DNA from: Sarocladium kiliense
Taxonomy: Eukaryota; Ascomycota; Sordariomycetes; Hypocreales; Sarocladiaceae
Assembly: GCA_030734395.1 (NCBI GenBank)
Contig: JAUZTG010000042.1
Span: 1,984,001 to 2,048,000, forward strand
DNA: 64,000 nt
Reading direction: 5' to 3'
The notes under the pieces: model-generated
What the model saw: the letters and a program-made list of their open reading frames with translations, nothing else
Database searches by the model: none
Told to the model about the DNA's origin: nothing
Program-made: the position numbers and the translations under genes
Shown: one piece after another, positions 60,501-64,000 of the stretch
Position numbering within the stretch: the first letter of the stretch is position 1
How the letters are laid out: the number at the start of each line of letters is the position of its first letter

Positions 60501-60787
60501 TCCCATACGCCAACTTTGTTGCGCTCTTTTCATACGTTTGTCCTACTGCGTTTGAAAAAGGACTCGACTACTTCTCAACCATTAGCAACTTCTCTCCGAC
60601 GCTGCATTCCCTCTCGCGATTGCCTGGCCGCCTCCCGATTCTTCCCCCACCATCGCCCACCGAACCGTCCCCCACGATGCTGCGATAAATCGCCCCCGAG
60701 GGCCGTTCACAAACGCCTGAGCCAGGCCTCGTGAATCCGGCACCACACGTCGATTGTTTTCTTCCTCTTCTCCTCCAGATTTTCACC
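54525..60787. other. 6.3-kb gene-poor interval
   Basis: Longest non-coding stretch of the window. Only short overlapping frames on both strands (60-156 codons) occur, with no domain or plausible intron chain to link them. It holds the 11-bp tandem repeat at 55813-55845. The right end (about 60330-60787) is C/T-rich and reads as the leader of the kinase gene. No tRNA, rRNA or transposon remnant seen. Confidence 0.5.
55813..55845. repeat. Tandem repeat, 3 perfect copies of an 11-mer
   Basis: TGCTTTAGCAG repeated three times without mismatch (55813-55823, 55824-55834, 55835-55845). The preceding GCAGCAC partly extends the pattern. Noncoding. Confidence 0.9.
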
Positions 60788-63700
60788 ATGGACCCTTCTT
60801 CGAATACGCAGCCCGATCAGGGCTCTCTCCAGAGCCGAAGGGATACCCGATCCCCAACTCCCCTTCACACACAACTCCCGCCCGCGCCATCATTACCCTC
60901 GAAGACCGCCCAGAGTACACCCATGTCATCACCTGGTCTCTTCAGTCCTACCGGCATCCGTCATAATGCTGCTATTGCGAATATCTCGCTATCCGAATCC
61001 ACGACCCCATCTGGCCTTGGCTCCCTACATCCTCTCCAGAGCCATCGCGTTCGAGAGTAAGTTCTATGACTCTGCCCTTCCTAGCATTCTGCTTTACTTG
61101 ATTCAGAAGCTCTTTGCGTACAATGGGAATGCCTGAATTCAAAGATCCATTGATCAAACATTAACCTCGCATCTTCAATAGGACTCACAAAGCTAACATC
61201 GACTCCGACAACATTACCGGCCGCAAGTCGATCAACCAGTATGAAGTAATCGAAGAAATCGGTCGCGGAATGCATGGCAAGGTCAAACTCGCCCGGAATC
61301 AGCAGACCGGCGACAACGTTGCGATCAAGATTATCCCTCGATTTTCTAAGAAGCGACGTTTAGGAAAGTTAAGTGGCCTTGCACCGCAGGACAAGACTAA
61401 GAAGGAGATCGCCATCCTCAAGAAGATTCGGCACCCCAACGTTGTTGCGCTTTTGGAGGTCATCGACGACCCCGAGTTGAAGAAGATTTATATGGTTCTT
61501 GAACATGTCGAGCTTGGGGAGATTGTGTGGCGCAAGAAAGGATTGCCCCATATCTGCTCTTTCGAGCGTCGCCGGATCGAGCGCGAGATGCGTGGAGAAC
61601 CCCCGAGCGCAGATGAGGAAAAGTACATGCAGCTACTCGAGCGGCGGCAGCGCATCAAGCAAATGAAACGAGAACGCATGGCCCAGCATTATCCGGATGC
61701 CTCAGATTACTGGAGCGTGGAACACGGTGCGGCTGATGAAGCCAGCAGCTACGGACAACAATCGCGAATCGCTTCACAAGACGACTTCGCCATCGAAGAG
61801 TCCATCGCTGGTTCGCGTTCTTCTTCTCGAGCGCCAACAAGGTCACTGTCCAATCGATCAATCAATGAGGCACCATTTGAACTCGAGGAAGACGTTGACT
61901 GGGATGACGACATGGAAACACCCGGTCCTCTTCGTTCTAATGCTGCCTCCAGCGCTGGCCTCGACGCCGCTTCCTACGGAGTACCTGGCGAAGGGGACTA
62001 CCGAGGACGCTCGCCTAGTATGGCGGACTCGATCATCTCACATATGTCTTCCATCGACTTCCCTCGCGATACCCACGATGCTTTCGTCGATGATTTCTCA
62101 TACGTTCCTTGCTTCACGTTTCAACAAGCCAGGTCGACGTTCCGAGATACGGTTCTTGGGCTTGAGTACCTACATTATCAAGGTGTGGTCCATCGTGATA
62201 TCAAACCAGCCAACTTGTTGTGGACAAAGGAGCACCGCGTGAAGATATCCGACTTTGGGGTGTCATATTTCGGGCGACCTATCCGAGATGGGGACGCGGA
62301 CGATACTGTCTCCGAGTCCGAGGCCCAGGATTTTGACGATGACTTGGAATTGGCCAAGACAGTTGGCACACCGGCCTTCTTCGCGCCTGAACTTTGTTAC
62401 ACTGATGTCGATCAAGAACAACCCAAGATCTCCGAACAGATCGATGTTTGGTCACTTGGTGTCACCCTCTACTGCCTCATCTATGCCCGCATCCCTTTCT
62501 TAGCCGACGACGAGTATCAGATGTTCAAAAAGATCGCCACAGAAGAGGTCTACATTCCCGACAGGAGGCTGAAGCCCGTGGACCCTTCCACGTCTCCAGC
62601 CGTTTCCTCACTGTACAAGAGGCAGAATTCCGACCCCTATCGAGATGACAACGACCTTGAATATGAGGATGTCGATCCGTCACTCATTGATCTCATCCAA
62701 CAGATGCTCATCAAGAATCCGGAAAAAAGGATTCGCCTTAGAGATATCAAGCGTCACCCATGGGTCACTTCGGATATCACAAACATCATAGGCTGGCTTG
62801 ACGATTCCGACCCAGCAAGGCCTACCGAGGGACGCAAGATTCAAGTTGATGAAAGAGATATGTCCTACGCCGTTGTTCCTATCGCTATCCTTGAGAGAGC
62901 CCGAACAATGACTCGGAAGGTCTTGAACAAAGTCATGCATCCCCTCGGAGACCGTGGCGATAGTCGTTCGCGGCACAGGGCTACTAGTAGTGCTGCGAGC
63001 TCCGCTGGGGACAGTATGATCAACCATGTGCCTACAACCCCAGGGCAGCGTACCGATCGGCGCCGCAGCATCCTCCCAGACGACTACTTTGCAACTGCGA
63101 TTCAGGAGTCCTTGATGCAGGCAGATACAAACACAGGCCCCAGCCAACTTGACGGTGCACAAACTCCAAATCAATCGTATGATCCGTTGGCCACAGTGTT
63201 GCGTGCGCCAGAAATACCTCGTGAACATTCACGGTCGGGCTCTGCTGCCGCTGCGTTTGATTATTCTGCGATTCCCTCTCGAACGATGTCATCAGGTCAT
63301 CGCCATGGCTACTCTGTTGGCAGGATTCCTCGACAAAACCAGCATCTTTGGATGCCTTCGGGTCGTCACACTACTCCTGCGACGCCGTTCGGGGAAGTTC
63401 GGGCGAATTCACCCGCGATGCCGGCAATCCCGAGCCATGTGATGCCACAACTCCGCGATATTGAGTCTTCCCAAGACGACTTGTCAAGGTCGAAATCTGT
63501 GGACAGAGGGCTATTCGTTAGCACGGACAAGCGGGCACAGGCTTCAGTGTCTCTGAATACCGCGGCTGCACCAGGAAGCATTCAAACCCCGGTTCAGTCA
63601 CACGTACCCGACTACAGCGCTCAGAGCCGCGGCGCCGTACTTGCATCACCGCCTCATCTTGTTCAGCAACGATTCGACTGTGGCACATCTTACCAGCATA

Positions 63701-64000
63701 ACCAGCCTCATTCCGACCCAAGCATCCATACCAGCTTCCACAACACAGCTGGCGATCGGCCTCAGACTGCACAAAGGACTAGTCACGCGCACTCACCATG
63801 GGGCGTTCCACACGCCGCAAATCCAGAGCACTTCGCACAGGTCCAAGCTGACAAGTATCGGAAGCATCAAATGGAGATTGTTCAATCCCAGAAGATCCCG
63901 AGTGCGATTAGGGGAAATGGCTCGGCGGCGGCGACGAATCCCCTATGGGCGTCTCAGCAAGGCCCCCCTGCTAGAACAGAGACTTCAACCACCGTACAAT
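60788..64000 (+). CDS. SNF1-activating/CaMKK-type Ser/Thr kinase (Sak1/Tos3/Ssp1-like), 3'-partial
   Basis: Upstream kinase for the SNF1/AMPK pathway. Exon 1 is 60788-61056; a 125-nt phase-2 intron follows (GTAAGT, AATAG); exon 2 runs open from 61182 through the right edge, so the C-terminus is missing. At least 1029 aa are visible. Kinase motifs: glycine loop IGRGMHGKVKLA (about 116), VAIKII with K139, then a basic RFSKKRRLGKLSG segment like the CaMKK RP insert. HRDIKPANLL has D429, DFGVS D447, and the activation loop reads AKTVGTPAFFAPE (T483). An insert of about 190 residues, basic-helical then Ser-rich and acidic, separates the hinge (MVLEHVELGE) from the C-lobe. A long Ser/Pro/Gln-rich tail follows the kinase domain. 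The first ATG after the CT-rich leader is used. Large fungal Sak1 orthologues fit this size; CaMKK orthologues are usually shorter. Confidence 0.9.

Noticed and set aside
1..64000. tRNA, rRNA or CRISPR features
   Set aside because: No T-arm/anticodon arrangement, rRNA core sequence or regularly spaced repeat was recognised in the gaps. A covariance-model scan could not be run.

Overview
The window is nuclear DNA of a filamentous ascomycete (Pezizomycotina). I infer Sordariomycetes from the gene content but cannot prove it. The evidence is many short spliceosomal introns (about 50-150 nt, GTRNGT donors, CTRAC-like branch points, YAG acceptors), CT-rich leaders, Zn2Cys6 regulators, and secreted chitin- and glucan-active enzymes with LysM and hevein modules. 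There are 16 protein-coding genes that I can support. The first (EDC4-like) is cut by the left edge and the last (SNF1-activating kinase) by the right edge. I found no RNA gene, no intact transposon and no CRISPR array.

Layout. 1-3961 (+) EDC4/Ge-1-like decapping scaffold. 4573-11017 a compact biotin cluster: biotin synthase (-), KAPA synthase (-) and a bifunctional dethiobiotin synthetase/DAPA aminotransferase (+); the last two share a 494-bp divergent promoter. 11232-22501 a secreted cell-wall module: a 1312-aa GH18 chitinase with two hevein domains (-), a 1357-aa GH55 protein with three C-terminal LysM-like segments (+) and a 258-aa protein of unknown function (-). 25364-27380 (+) RRM+R3H RNA-binding protein of the Pin4/Cip2 type. 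28711-33332 (-) a conserved acidic protein with one membrane segment, then a hormone-sensitive-lipase-type hydrolase. 34742-35282 (-) small secreted cysteine-containing protein. 40581-42380 (-) cysteine-rich single-pass membrane protein. 46653-52670 (+) two Zn2Cys6 transcription factors in tandem. 53150-54524 (+) mitochondrial lipoate-protein ligase. 60788-end (+) Sak1/Tos3/Ssp1-type kinase. Gene-poor stretches of 5.3, 4.3 and 6.3 kb separate the right-hand genes.

How the genes work together. The three biotin enzymes cover KAPA to biotin. KAPA synthase ends in a peroxisomal PTS1 (ARL) and biotin synthase starts with a mitochondrial-type presequence, which fits the known split of fungal biotin synthesis between peroxisome and mitochondrion. 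The divergent chitinase/GH55-LysM pair is the most interesting accessory block. It joins chitin hydrolysis, beta-1,3-glucan attack and chitin binding under one 1.7-kb shared upstream region. The chitinase carries a striking His/Gly block between dibasic sites, and the GH55-LysM protein ends in KDEL. No wholly new system can be demonstrated from sequence alone. The best candidates for new biology are this wall module with its unknown neighbour, and the two unrecognised membrane proteins.
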